Below, piece by piece: positions 6,537 to 13,261 of a stretch of 13,271 bases of DNA; within the stretch, counting starts at the first letter, position 1, and every line of letters begins with the position of its first letter. The notes beneath the pieces were generated by a model. That model made no database searches. It saw only the letters and a list, made by a program, of their open reading frames with translations, and had not been told where the DNA came from. The stretch lies in assembly GCA_964444885.1 (NCBI GenBank), contig CAYUIZ010000087.1:1-13271 (forward strand), read 5' to 3'. The translations under genes were made by a program, and so were the position numbers. The stretch comes from CAYRGQ01 sp964444885. GTDB lineage: Bacteria > Bacteroidota > Bacteroidia > Sphingobacteriales > Sphingobacteriaceae.

Positions 6537-7535
6537 ATGGAAAATGTCGTTAGTGGTATCCGCAGCACCGGAAAACTGCACTTAGGGAATTATTACGGAG
6601 CGCTCAGCAACTTCGTGAAAATGCAAAACGAATACAATTGTTTCTTTTTCATTGCCGATTTGCACTCCCTGACCACCCACCCTACCCCGCAAGACTTGCA
6701 CTCGACGGTGCGCCACGTGGTGGTGGAATACCTCGCGGCCGGAATTGACCCCGAAAAATCGACAATCTATATTCAATCGGACGTGCCCGAAGTAGCCGAG
6801 CTCTACTTGTATATGAATATGAATGCCTACATGGGCGAGCTCGAACGGTCTACGTCGTTTAAAGACAAAGTGCGGTCGAACCCAAACAACGTCAATGCAG
6901 GCTTGCTGACCTATCCGGTGCTGATGGCCTGCGACATCCTGCTGCATCATGGCACGAAAGTGCCCGTAGGCAAAGACCAGGAGCAACACCTGGAAATGAC
7001 GCGGACTTTCGGAAACCGATTCAATCGCCTGTACCAGGTCGATTACTTCAAGGAAGCATTTGCGTTTACCTATTCCGATAAACTGGTCAAAGTCCCGGGC
7101 CTGACCGGGCAGGGCAAGATGGGCAAATCCAATGGCGATGCGGACTGCATTTATCTTTCGGACGCCCCTGCCGCTATCCGCAAGAAAATCATGCGTGCGG
7201 TGACCGATGCAGGCCCCACAGCACCCAATCAGGAAAAACCTGAGGCCGTGCAAAACCTGTTTGACCTCATGCGTGTCGTGTCTTCGCCCGACACCCTAGC
7301 GCATTTCGAAGAACTGTACAATTCATGCGCCATTCGCTATGGCGATTTCAAGAAGCAGCTGGCCGAAGACATGGTCTTGGCTACCGACCCCGTCCGTTCG
7401 CGCATCGAGGAAATATCGGCTGATGACGACTATATCCGTCAAGTAATCAAAATGGGCGCTGAAAAAGCGCAAGCAAGCGCACAGAAAACCGTTTCAGAAG
7501 TGCGGGAAATCATTGGCTTAAAAAAACTGTATTAA
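6537..7535 (+). CDS. trpS: Tryptophan-tRNA ligase (TrpRS)
   Basis: A 332-residue class I aminoacyl-tRNA synthetase, the typical bacterial TrpRS length. It activates tryptophan with ATP and charges tRNA-Trp in the cytoplasm. The HIGH-type signature is LHLGN (14-18) within GIRSTGKLHLGNYYGAL; the second signature appears as KMGKS (194-198) in GQGKMGKSNGD. Further family blocks are FFFIADLHSLT, YPVLMACDILL and VPVGKDQEQHLE, the last lining the ATP and tryptophan sites. ATG 6537 is chosen because MENVVSGIRSTG places the first strand and signature at the usual distance. The longer frame from 6405 would translate the leader, starting next to the IS end, and adds unrelated residues. A deoxynucleoside kinase gene follows 2 bp after the stop. 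Confidence 0.96.
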   Translation: MENVVSGIRSTGKLHLGNYYGALSNFVKMQNEYNCFFFIADLHSLTTHPTPQDLHSTVRHVVVEYLAAGIDPEKSTIYIQSDVPEVAELYLYMNMNAYMGELERSTSFKDKVRSNPNNVNAGLLTYPVLMACDILLHHGTKVPVGKDQEQHLEMTRTFGNRFNRLYQVDYFKEAFAFTYSDKLVKVPGLTGQGKMGKSNGDADCIYLSDAPAAIRKKIMRAVTDAGPTAPNQEKPEAVQNLFDLMRVVSSPDTLAHFEELYNSCAIRYGDFKKQLAEDMVLATDPVRSRIEEISADDDYIRQVIKMGAEKAQASAQKTVSEVREIIGLKKLY

Positions 7536-7537
7536 TC

Positions 7538-8152
7538 ATGCATATCGCTATCGTCGGAAATATCGGAGCGGGCAAGACGACGCTCACCAAATTGCTGGCC
7601 GACCACCTCAAGTGGGAGCCCCAGTTTGAAGCGGTTGACAACAACCCTTACCTCGAAGACTTCTACAGCGACATGAAGCGCTGGTCGTTCAACTTGCAGA
7701 TCTATTTTCTCAATAGCCGTTTCCGGCATATCATCGAGCTGCAAGAAAAAGGAACAAACATCATCCAGGATCGCACGATCTACGAAGACGCCTACATCTT
7801 TGCGGAAAACCTCTACGATATGGGCCTGATGAGCGCGCGCGATTTTGAGAATTATTCTAACATTTTCGAAAGCATCGTCAGGTATATCAAAGCCCCTGAC
7901 CTGCTGATTTACTTGCGCGCTTCGGTACCTACGCTGGTCAACAACATCCAGATTCGCGGGCGCGAATACGAGACGGGCATCCGCCTCGACTACCTGAGCA
8001 AACTGAACGACAAATACGAAAAATGGATCAAAGGCTACCGCGAAGGGAAGCTTTTGATCCTGGATAAAGACAAGCTCGATTTTGCCAACAATCCCGAAGA
8101 CTTGGGATTTGTTATCCGAAAAATCGAAGCCGAATTGTTTGGGCTTTTCTAA
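7538..8152 (+). CDS. Deoxynucleoside kinase (dGK/dAK/dCK family)
   Basis: A 204-residue P-loop kinase that phosphorylates deoxynucleosides to monophosphates in the salvage pathway, in the cytoplasm. Visible motifs: Walker A GNIGAGKTT (7-15), the NNPYLEDFY substrate-side motif (35-43), QDRTIYED (77-84, equivalent to the catalytic DRS/ERS motif) and the Arg-rich lid IRGREYE (139-145). Size and motifs match bacterial deoxyadenosine/deoxyguanosine kinases; base preference cannot be decided by eye. Its ATG lies 2 bp past the trpS stop, so it is probably translated from the same mRNA. Its stop lies 10 bp from that of the convergent sugar isomerase-like gene, with no terminator hairpin between. Confidence 0.93.
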   Translation: MHIAIVGNIGAGKTTLTKLLADHLKWEPQFEAVDNNPYLEDFYSDMKRWSFNLQIYFLNSRFRHIIELQEKGTNIIQDRTIYEDAYIFAENLYDMGLMSARDFENYSNIFESIVRYIKAPDLLIYLRASVPTLVNNIQIRGREYETGIRLDYLSKLNDKYEKWIKGYREGKLLILDKDKLDFANNPEDLGFVIRKIEAELFGLF

Positions 8153-8162
8153 CTAGCAACGT

Positions 8163-9005
8163 CTATTTTCCCGCTACGATATCCCTGAAATTCTTTACAC
8201 TCTGCGCCACGTCGCCGGCATTATCGTCCCAGTTGTGCTCATACTCCGCTGAGATGTTGCCTTTGAAATTCTGGCGCTTCAGCTCCGCAATAATTGCCGG
8301 CACATTGGCTACTCCCGTGCCCCAATGCACGTCGTGCGTTTGGCGGGATTTTTCCTTCAAGTCTTTGAAGTGCATACTTTTGAGGTGTCCTTCAAATTGC
8401 TGCAGGCTCGCCACAGGATCCAAACCCGAACGTACCCAGTGGCCGATATCGGCGCAGGCGCCTACGTAGGGGCTATTGGCTTTGGCAATCGCGTCGAGCA
8501 CAACATCGGGATGCCAGTAGGTTGATGGCTCCGGATGGTTGTGGATGCCTACGTTGATTTTATACTCGCTAGCCAGCTGGCCAATCAGCGGCAAAAATTC
8601 GGCTTTCGGCTCCGTATTGATGTAGCGGATGCCCATGTCCTTCGCAAAGGCGAAAAGTTGGCGCCACTCCTCGTCCGAATTGCCGTTGACCACGCCGAAC
8701 GCCACCAGCTTAATCTTGTTCTTTTTCATCAACTTCTTGACAGCCTTGCGGGTGTCCGCGTCCATCCCAAAGTTGAACGTTCCTTCGAGGCCACCGCCTA
8801 GGGTCTGGCCGTTATAGGCTTCAATCGTACGCAAGCCGGCACTCGCGGTTTTCTCCAATGCCTCGGCAAAGGTGAACCGGTTAAACGTGTACGTCTGGGC
8901 CGAGAGCGTCCAGCCCAGTTTTTTTTCAGGTTGCTTTTGCCCAACAACCAAGAAAGGTGCTAGGAAGAGTACGCAAAGCAAGGCAGTTTTAATCGTTCGT
9001 TTCAT
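8163..9005 (-). CDS. Secreted sugar phosphate isomerase/epimerase-like TIM barrel
   Basis: A 280-residue AP-endonuclease-2/xylose-isomerase-like TIM barrel. Probable metal ligands by analogy with the family are Glu132 (NTEPKAEF), Asp186 (CADIGHW), His212 (MHFKDLK) and Glu254 (SAEYEHN), with His155/157 in GIHNHPEP near the site. The N-terminus MKRTIKTALLCVLFLAPFLV is a signal peptide, probably cut before Gln23, placing the enzyme in the periplasm. The start at 9005 is preferred over 9059, which would prepend 18 polar residues, mask the signal peptide and overlap the upstream gene. Exported members are common in Bacteroidota and often sit near sugar-oxidation genes; the natural substrate here is unknown, and phosphorylated sugars are unlikely in the periplasm. 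It is last in a probable operon, 37 bp after the aldo/keto reductase gene. Confidence 0.85.
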   Translation of the reverse strand: MKRTIKTALLCVLFLAPFLVVGQKQPEKKLGWTLSAQTYTFNRFTFAEALEKTASAGLRTIEAYNGQTLGGGLEGTFNFGMDADTRKAVKKLMKKNKIKLVAFGVVNGNSDEEWRQLFAFAKDMGIRYINTEPKAEFLPLIGQLASEYKINVGIHNHPEPSTYWHPDVVLDAIAKANSPYVGACADIGHWVRSGLDPVASLQQFEGHLKSMHFKDLKEKSRQTHDVHWGTGVANVPAIIAELKRQNFKGNISAEYEHNWDDNAGDVAQSVKNFRDIVAGK

Positions 9006-9042
9006 AATTGTATAGCGTTTTTGTTTTGTATTCGCAGGCAGG

Positions 9043-9939
9043 CTATCGGTGATTTTCATAGTAGAATTCGCGCACGGCGTGTCGCATGGCCTCGAGGTGC
9101 TCGCGGTCGAGTGCCCGTGTTTTGGTCATTGCCTGCACGGCTTCATCCAGTTGCAAAGGCGTGCGGATTCCTAGGGCAACCGTCGACACGGCAGGCTCGG
9201 AAAACACATAATCCAGTGCAGCCTCCAACCGGTTTCCGTCCAATTCCGTTGCTACGGCAGCCACCGTCTTGGCCGCCTTGGCCACTTCGCTTTCCGTAAA
9301 TTGGAGATAAGGTGCCGGGTCTTTACCGACCAGCAGGCCGCTCGCCACCGCACCGCGCACAATCGTGCCGATGCTGCGCTCGTGCAATAAGCCAAGCATG
9401 GCCTCTTCCGGACGCCGATCCAGCAGGCTGTATTGCATCATCACGCTGACGATATTCGAGCGCGTCACGTATTCGCGAATCACGTTCGGCCGAATGGAGG
9501 AAATGCCGTACCAGCGGATCTTGCCTTGCTTTTTAAGCAGTTCGAAGGCTTCGATGGTCTCATCGATCGGGTCGTCAATCGTACCGCCATGCAGCTGATA
9601 GAGGTCGATATAGTCGGTTCTTAGCCGTTTGAGGCTGTTTTCAGCACTTTTTATGATGTACGCCATCGAGGGATTCCACGCCAACGTACCATCCGGATGG
9701 CGCTGGTTACCCACTTTGGTAGCAATCGCCACTTCGTGCCGTATCGGCGCCAAGGCCTCTCCCACCAGCATCTCATTGCGCCCGTCGTGGTAGATATCCG
9801 CCGTATCAAACAGCACGATCCCCTGATCCGCTGCTTTGCGAAGCAACTGCTGGTTTGACTTGGAGTTGTCCGCCAGGGACATGCATCCAAAACTCACAGC
9901 GGGAAAGGCAAGATTAGACGGGCCGAGCATGGTGTTCAT
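9043..9939 (-). CDS. Aldo/keto reductase
   Basis: A 298-residue NAD(P)H-dependent oxidoreductase with an AKR (beta/alpha)8 barrel. The catalytic tetrad is visible: Asp45 and Tyr50 (FDTADIYHDG), Lys75 (IATKVG) and His117 (YQLHGG). The GISSIRPN and VALGIRTP blocks near the cofactor are as expected, though the cofactor-end arginine motif is less clear. No signal peptide is present, so it should be cytoplasmic. It fits AKRs that reduce sugar or small carbonyl compounds; the substrate cannot be named. The start at 9939 (MNTMLGPSNL) could instead be the Met three codons later. It begins 18 bp after the FKBP stop and ends 37 bp before the secreted isomerase-like gene, so all three are probably cotranscribed. 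Confidence 0.9.
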   Translation of the reverse strand: MNTMLGPSNLAFPAVSFGCMSLADNSKSNQQLLRKAADQGIVLFDTADIYHDGRNEMLVGEALAPIRHEVAIATKVGNQRHPDGTLAWNPSMAYIIKSAENSLKRLRTDYIDLYQLHGGTIDDPIDETIEAFELLKKQGKIRWYGISSIRPNVIREYVTRSNIVSVMMQYSLLDRRPEEAMLGLLHERSIGTIVRGAVASGLLVGKDPAPYLQFTESEVAKAAKTVAAVATELDGNRLEAALDYVFSEPAVSTVALGIRTPLQLDEAVQAMTKTRALDREHLEAMRHAVREFYYENHR

Positions 9940-9957
9940 CGCGATAGCTTTATTCGT

Positions 9958-10665
9958 TTAGGGTTCGGCAGTCACCGCGCGTTCGATACCAATCAGCTCG
10001 ACGTCGAAAACCAAGGCACTATAGGGCGGAATCATGCCCCCGCTGCCACGTTCGCCATAGCCGAGCTCAAACGGGATATACAGGCGGTAGTGGGCCCCTT
10101 CGCCCATCAGTTGCAATCCTTCTTGCCAGCCAGAGATGACCCTGTTCAGTGGAAAAGTCGCAGGTTCGCCGCGGTCGTACGAGCTGTCAAACTGCTTCCC
10201 GTCGGCCAATACGCCCCGGTAGTGCACGGTCACTGTATCCTGTACGGCTGGCTTTTCGGCTGCCCCCTCTCGGATGACTTCATATTGCAAGCCGCTGGCC
10301 GTGGTGACGATTCCCGGCTTCGATTTATTGGCTTCCATAAACGCGTTTGCGTCCGCAATAACCGACGCATTGCGCCGCTCATACGCCTCCGTAAGCGCGG
10401 CCGTGATGATGTCACGCTGTTCTTCCTCGCTGAGCGCACGACGCTCGTCGGCATAAACCGCATTGATCGCCTTGATCACCACATTCGCATCGAGCGACTC
10501 AATGCCGGTCTGCTTCAAATCCTGCCCAATAGCCAAGCCAAACGCATAGGCGACGGAGTCAGCTTTTGTTTTCAGTATGGGAATCTCGGTTGCCGGGGTT
10601 TGCGCCGTGGCGATGCCGACCGGAAGCGCGAAGGCGAGGACAGGCAAAATAAAAGGAAATTTCAT
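9958..10665 (-). CDS. FKBP-type peptidyl-prolyl cis-trans isomerase, secreted (FkpA/Mip-like)
   Basis: A 235-residue Mip/FkpA-type foldase. Residues 1-21 are a signal peptide with probable cleavage ATA|Q, giving a periplasmic protein. Residues about 30-125 are the helical dimerisation domain (FKBP_N: DSVAYAFGLAIGQDL, then a long charged helix). Residues about 141-227 are the FKBP domain with DTVTVHYRGVL, FDSSYDRGEPATFPL, VISGWQEGLQLM, GERGSGGMIPPYSALVFDVEL. The active-site residues of this fold (Tyr, Phe-Asp, Val-Ile, Trp, Tyr, Phe) are all kept, so it should be catalytically active in folding secreted and outer-membrane proteins. It is the first gene of a probable operon with the aldo/keto reductase and isomerase-like genes; a functional link to them is not evident. 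Confidence 0.93.
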   Translation of the reverse strand: MKFPFILPVLAFALPVGIATAQTPATEIPILKTKADSVAYAFGLAIGQDLKQTGIESLDANVVIKAINAVYADERRALSEEEQRDIITAALTEAYERRNASVIADANAFMEANKSKPGIVTTASGLQYEVIREGAAEKPAVQDTVTVHYRGVLADGKQFDSSYDRGEPATFPLNRVISGWQEGLQLMGEGAHYRLYIPFELGYGERGSGGMIPPYSALVFDVELIGIERAVTAEP

Positions 10666-10687
10666 GTTCTGCTGTTAAAAATTGCGC

Positions 10688-10716
10688 TAAAGATAAGTAC
10701 TAATTTCGGAAAGCAA
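10688..10716 (-). promoter_or_regulatory. Probable promoter of the FKBP operon
   Basis: On the minus strand a TTG (10716-10714) is followed after 18 nt by TATCTTTA (10695-10688), one mismatch from TAnnTTTG. Predicted transcription starts near 10681, about 15 nt before the ATG at 10665. The spacing fits, the boxes are imperfect. Confidence 0.45.
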
Positions 10717-10736
10717 CGGCGGGCCCACGGAATAAT

Positions 10737-10890
10737 CAGGGCAAACGCATCTAATTTAAAAAAAGACCGTCATCGCGAGCAAGAGCGCGTGGAACTGGGT
10801 TGGAGCGAAGCAATCTCGTCGTCAATCAGGAGATTGCCTGCCTCGCCGGTAGGCAGGCAATGACGAAAAAAATTAAATGCGTTTGCCTTG
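10737..10890. repeat. Compound palindromic repeat element (~154 bp), possibly MITE-like
   Basis: The outer arms CAGGGCAAACGCAT (10737-10750) and ATGCGTTTGCCTTG (10877-10890) pair at 13 of 14 positions, continue into TAATTT/AAATTA, and after an A-rich bulge into CGTCAYYGC/GCAATGACG. Inside are GCAATCTC (10810-10817) facing GAGATTGC (10830-10837), and a perfect 9 bp hairpin TTGCCTGCC/GGCAGGCAA (10834-10842 and 10852-10860). The GTCAT-GCGAG and GAAGCAATCTC pieces resemble palindromic repeats dispersed in many bacterial genomes. It lies between the M56 stop and the FKBP promoter and contains no gene. As RNA it would fold strongly and may end or stabilise the M56 transcript. Confidence 0.7.
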
Positions 10891-10915
10891 TCCGAGTTTA
10901 CCGCAAACCGGCAAC

Positions 10916-12844
10916 CTACTTCTTCTCCAGCTCCACCTCGATGACGCCATTCTTGCCCTTGTCACCATGCTTCTCGGTCGCCGAAGCGTCCTTCAGCACG
11001 CTCATGTGCTTGATTTCATTGGGAGACAGGGCCCGGAGCTGGGCAGACGTGGCCTGCTTGCCATCGATGAGGATCAGCGCATTCTGGAAATCGCTGGACG
11101 CCTCCTTGGGCACCGATGAACCGGCACCGATGACAATCACCTCGCGTAGGCTTGAATCGGAATCCGCCGCATTGGCGCGTGTTGCTTGGGCAAACACACG
11201 CTCCATTAACGGAGTAACGATCACGGTGTCCCCCGATAAGGAATGCTTGAATACATGATGCATGGATGGCTCAATGCGTATGGTGTCCCCGTTAAGCCGT
11301 ACGCTGCCGCGGCCGCTGATAGCCAAGGAATCAGTTCTCGCCAGCGCACGCAAACTCGGCGAGGCGCCGTTTGCTCCCCTGCCATTTACTTTGGTCGTCA
11401 CCAAGATGACGCCAGGCCTGCCCTTCTCGCCATATAGGGTGGTAGCAGCAGCGTCCTTCAGCACCTCGATGCGCTTGATCTGGCTGGGCTCCAGCCTAGA
11501 CAAAACGCCCTCGCTGGCCTGAACACCATCCAGGACAATCAATGGCTGGCGACCCGTCGAATCCGCCAATACCCCACGCAACGTCAAGGCACCCCGCTCG
11601 GAAGCGCCTTGTTTCAATCGCAGCTGCTCGATGAGCTCGATTTGGCTGGGCTCCAGCCGTGTTAGGCCCTGGCTATCGCTTAGGGCAACGAATAGCTTGC
11701 CGCCTGTCGAGTCAGGAGATACCTTCCGGTACGTGATCGTTCCCCATGAAACGACTTCCCTTGCGCTATCGCCCTTGGCAATACGAAGGATGGTACGAAT
11801 ACTGTCATGCCCTGCGCCCAAAAGCTGGACAGTAAGCGTATCGGTTGCCGACCGCACAACCGGCTGGCCACTGGTATCATTGTCTGTTGGCATGACAACC
11901 CCTTCGATACGGATCGAATCGGCCTGCACCCCGCTAACAGGAATGGCTTCCCCATTCATCGCCGTTTCCCCGCCTGCCGAGCGGTCCTGCTGGGCTTTCG
12001 TAATGGTGAAAACCAGCACGAACAACGCGATGGCAGGAACAACAAACAGGTATTTGCCTAGGTGCAAACGGGAGGATCGTCCACTATTCATCATCGCGAT
12101 GCGCCGTTTGATGCTTTTCAGGTTGAAGTTAGACGCCAATGCCGGGTTGTACTGTCCCGTACTGGCTTTGAGCAGGCTGTATTGGTAAGCTTTCTTGTCC
12201 ATCCCGCTTTGCAATACCCTCCGGTCCGTGATAAATTCAAGGTTCTCCCGCACGGCATGGCGCATTAGCCATGCGCCGGGATTAAACCAGCACAACACGC
12301 TACACGCCTCTACCAGGAGGATATCGACGGTATGCAACTCATCCACATGCACCTGCTCGTGATGGAAAATATCCTCCAGCTCGTGCGGCCCGTGTTGCTG
12401 CGTATTGAGGTAAATCGTGCGCCAAAAGGAAAACGGGCTGACCTGCCGGAATACCTGCCGATAGCGGAACAAACGCCACTGCGCCGGGGACGACTGCCGA
12501 TGGATGGCCCACAGGCTCAACAAACGGACGAGAAACCGAAGCCCGAAAAATCCGGCCACCGCCCATACCAGCACGGAAACGTAGGGCCAGGGATTGAATT
12601 GCTCCACCGGCGCCACGTCCCATTCGGGCAACACGTACACCACCTCGGTGACCGCCACCTGCCGCTCCGCGAACCACCCTTGCACGTCCGCCAAAGGGTA
12701 CAATGCCGAAAACAAGAGAGCAAACAGCAGGTAAAACCGGTTCAGGTGGTAAAACGTGAGCTGGCGGAGCAACAGGCGATACCCCAGGTAGAACAGGATA
12801 ATGGCCAAATTGGCCTTGATCAGGTATATGAAAATGTCTGGCAT
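10916..12844 (-). CDS. BlaR1-like M56 membrane metallopeptidase with TonB-plug-like repeats
   Basis: A 642-residue membrane protein. Hydrophobic helices lie about 4-25, 34-52, 88-111 and 265-283. The zinc protease motif HEQVH (162-166), with the downstream ENLEFITD helix (200-207) as probable third ligand, falls between the third and fourth helices, the same layout as BlaR1/MecR1. There this loop is cytoplasmic and inactivates the BlaI/MecI repressor after the periplasmic C-terminus senses a ligand. Here the C-terminus (about 284-642) has no penicillin-binding domain. It holds TonB-receptor plug-like repeats: about 435-486 (LIVLDG...IEVLKDAAATTLYGEKG...GVILVTTK), 589-639 (ILIDG...MSVLKDASATEKHGDKGKNGVIEV) and a degenerate one about 383-425 (LEPSQIELIEQL). 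The gene starts 2 bp after the blaI-like stop, so both are cotranscribed and probably translationally coupled. The signal sensed is unknown. Confidence 0.88.
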   Translation of the reverse strand: MPDIFIYLIKANLAIILFYLGYRLLLRQLTFYHLNRFYLLFALLFSALYPLADVQGWFAERQVAVTEVVYVLPEWDVAPVEQFNPWPYVSVLVWAVAGFFGLRFLVRLLSLWAIHRQSSPAQWRLFRYRQVFRQVSPFSFWRTIYLNTQQHGPHELEDIFHHEQVHVDELHTVDILLVEACSVLCWFNPGAWLMRHAVRENLEFITDRRVLQSGMDKKAYQYSLLKASTGQYNPALASNFNLKSIKRRIAMMNSGRSSRLHLGKYLFVVPAIALFVLVFTITKAQQDRSAGGETAMNGEAIPVSGVQADSIRIEGVVMPTDNDTSGQPVVRSATDTLTVQLLGAGHDSIRTILRIAKGDSAREVVSWGTITYRKVSPDSTGGKLFVALSDSQGLTRLEPSQIELIEQLRLKQGASERGALTLRGVLADSTGRQPLIVLDGVQASEGVLSRLEPSQIKRIEVLKDAAATTLYGEKGRPGVILVTTKVNGRGANGASPSLRALARTDSLAISGRGSVRLNGDTIRIEPSMHHVFKHSLSGDTVIVTPLMERVFAQATRANAADSDSSLREVIVIGAGSSVPKEASSDFQNALILIDGKQATSAQLRALSPNEIKHMSVLKDASATEKHGDKGKNGVIEVELEKK

Positions 12845-12846
12845 GG

Positions 12847-13212
12847 CTACTGGTGCTTTTCGTCCTTGATCATCCGGATGATCTCATCGAGCTCCTCCGG
12901 GCTGATTTTCTCTTCCTTGGCGAAAAAGCTCACCAAGTCCTTGTAGGAATTGCGAAAATAGTCGCTGACAAAGCCGTTCATGAACAGCTTTTTGTATTCC
13001 TCCTCAGCAATTGCCGCTTCGTAACGGTAGGCGTTTGCATACTTTACCCCCTTGACATAGCCTTTGCGTTGCAGGTTTTTGATCGTCGAAGCCAAGGTGG
13101 TGTACGGAACCTTCTCGCCTGACATGCTATCCAGCAATTCCTTGACAAACCCGCCCTTATTGCGCCAAATCAATTGCATGGCTTCCTCTTCCTGAATCGT
13201 TAACTTTTCCAT
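12847..13212 (-). CDS. BlaI/MecI-family transcriptional repressor
   Basis: A 121-residue protein of the usual BlaI/MecI length. Residues 1-70 form the winged helix with recognition helix PYTTLASTIKNLQRKGYV (36-53); residues about 70-121 form the helical dimerisation part. In staphylococcal BlaI, activation of BlaR1 leads to cleavage between Asn101 and Phe102; by eye that region aligns with residues 96-97 (Phe-Phe) in VSFFAKEEKIS, so a comparable cleavage is possible but unproven. It is the first gene of a two-gene operon with the M56 protease, 2 bp apart. Dyads over its own promoter suggest autoregulation. No beta-lactamase gene is in the window, so the wider regulon is unknown. Confidence 0.93.
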   Translation of the reverse strand: MEKLTIQEEEAMQLIWRNKGGFVKELLDSMSGEKVPYTTLASTIKNLQRKGYVKGVKYANAYRYEAAIAEEEYKKLFMNGFVSDYFRNSYKDLVSFFAKEEKISPEELDEIIRMIKDEKHQ

Positions 13213-13218
13213 CTAAAT

Positions 13219-13239
13219 TACGTTTACATCGTAAATGTA
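13219..13239. promoter_or_regulatory. Predicted operator dyad 1 for the BlaI-like repressor
   Basis: On the minus strand the half-sites TACATTTAC and GTAAACGTA, 3 nt apart, form a 21 bp dyad in which 8 of 9 positions pair. It overlaps the presumed -7 box and lies 7 bp above the blaI ATG, where a bound repressor would block transcription. Known BlaI/MecI operators are also TACA/TGTA-type dyads. Confidence 0.65.
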
Positions 13240-13261
13240 CGAAGATTTCGTAGATAACAAA
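13232..13261 (-). promoter_or_regulatory. Promoter of the blaI-M56 operon
   Basis: TTTG (13261-13258), 18 nt, then TACATTTA (13239-13232), one mismatch from TAnnTTTG, on the minus strand. Expected transcription start near 13224, about 12 nt before ATG 13212. Dyad 1 covers the -7 box, while dyad 2 lies in the spacer. Confidence 0.6.
13238..13252. promoter_or_regulatory. Predicted operator dyad 2 in the promoter spacer
   Basis: TACGAA and TTCGTA around a 3-nt centre form a perfect 6+6 bp palindrome between the two promoter boxes. It overlaps dyad 1 by 2 bp. It shares the TAC/GTA outer bases but not the inner sequence of dyad 1, so it may bind the same repressor more weakly or a different protein. 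Confidence 0.5.

Noticed and set aside
8153..8162. Bidirectional terminator between the deoxynucleoside kinase and isomerase-like genes
   Set aside because: The 10 bp gap and adjacent bases form no stable stem followed by a T-run.
10090..10863. 257-codon plus-strand open frame over the FKBP gene and repeat
   Set aside because: It is antisense to a complete FKBP gene and runs into the palindromic repeat; no domain is recognisable.
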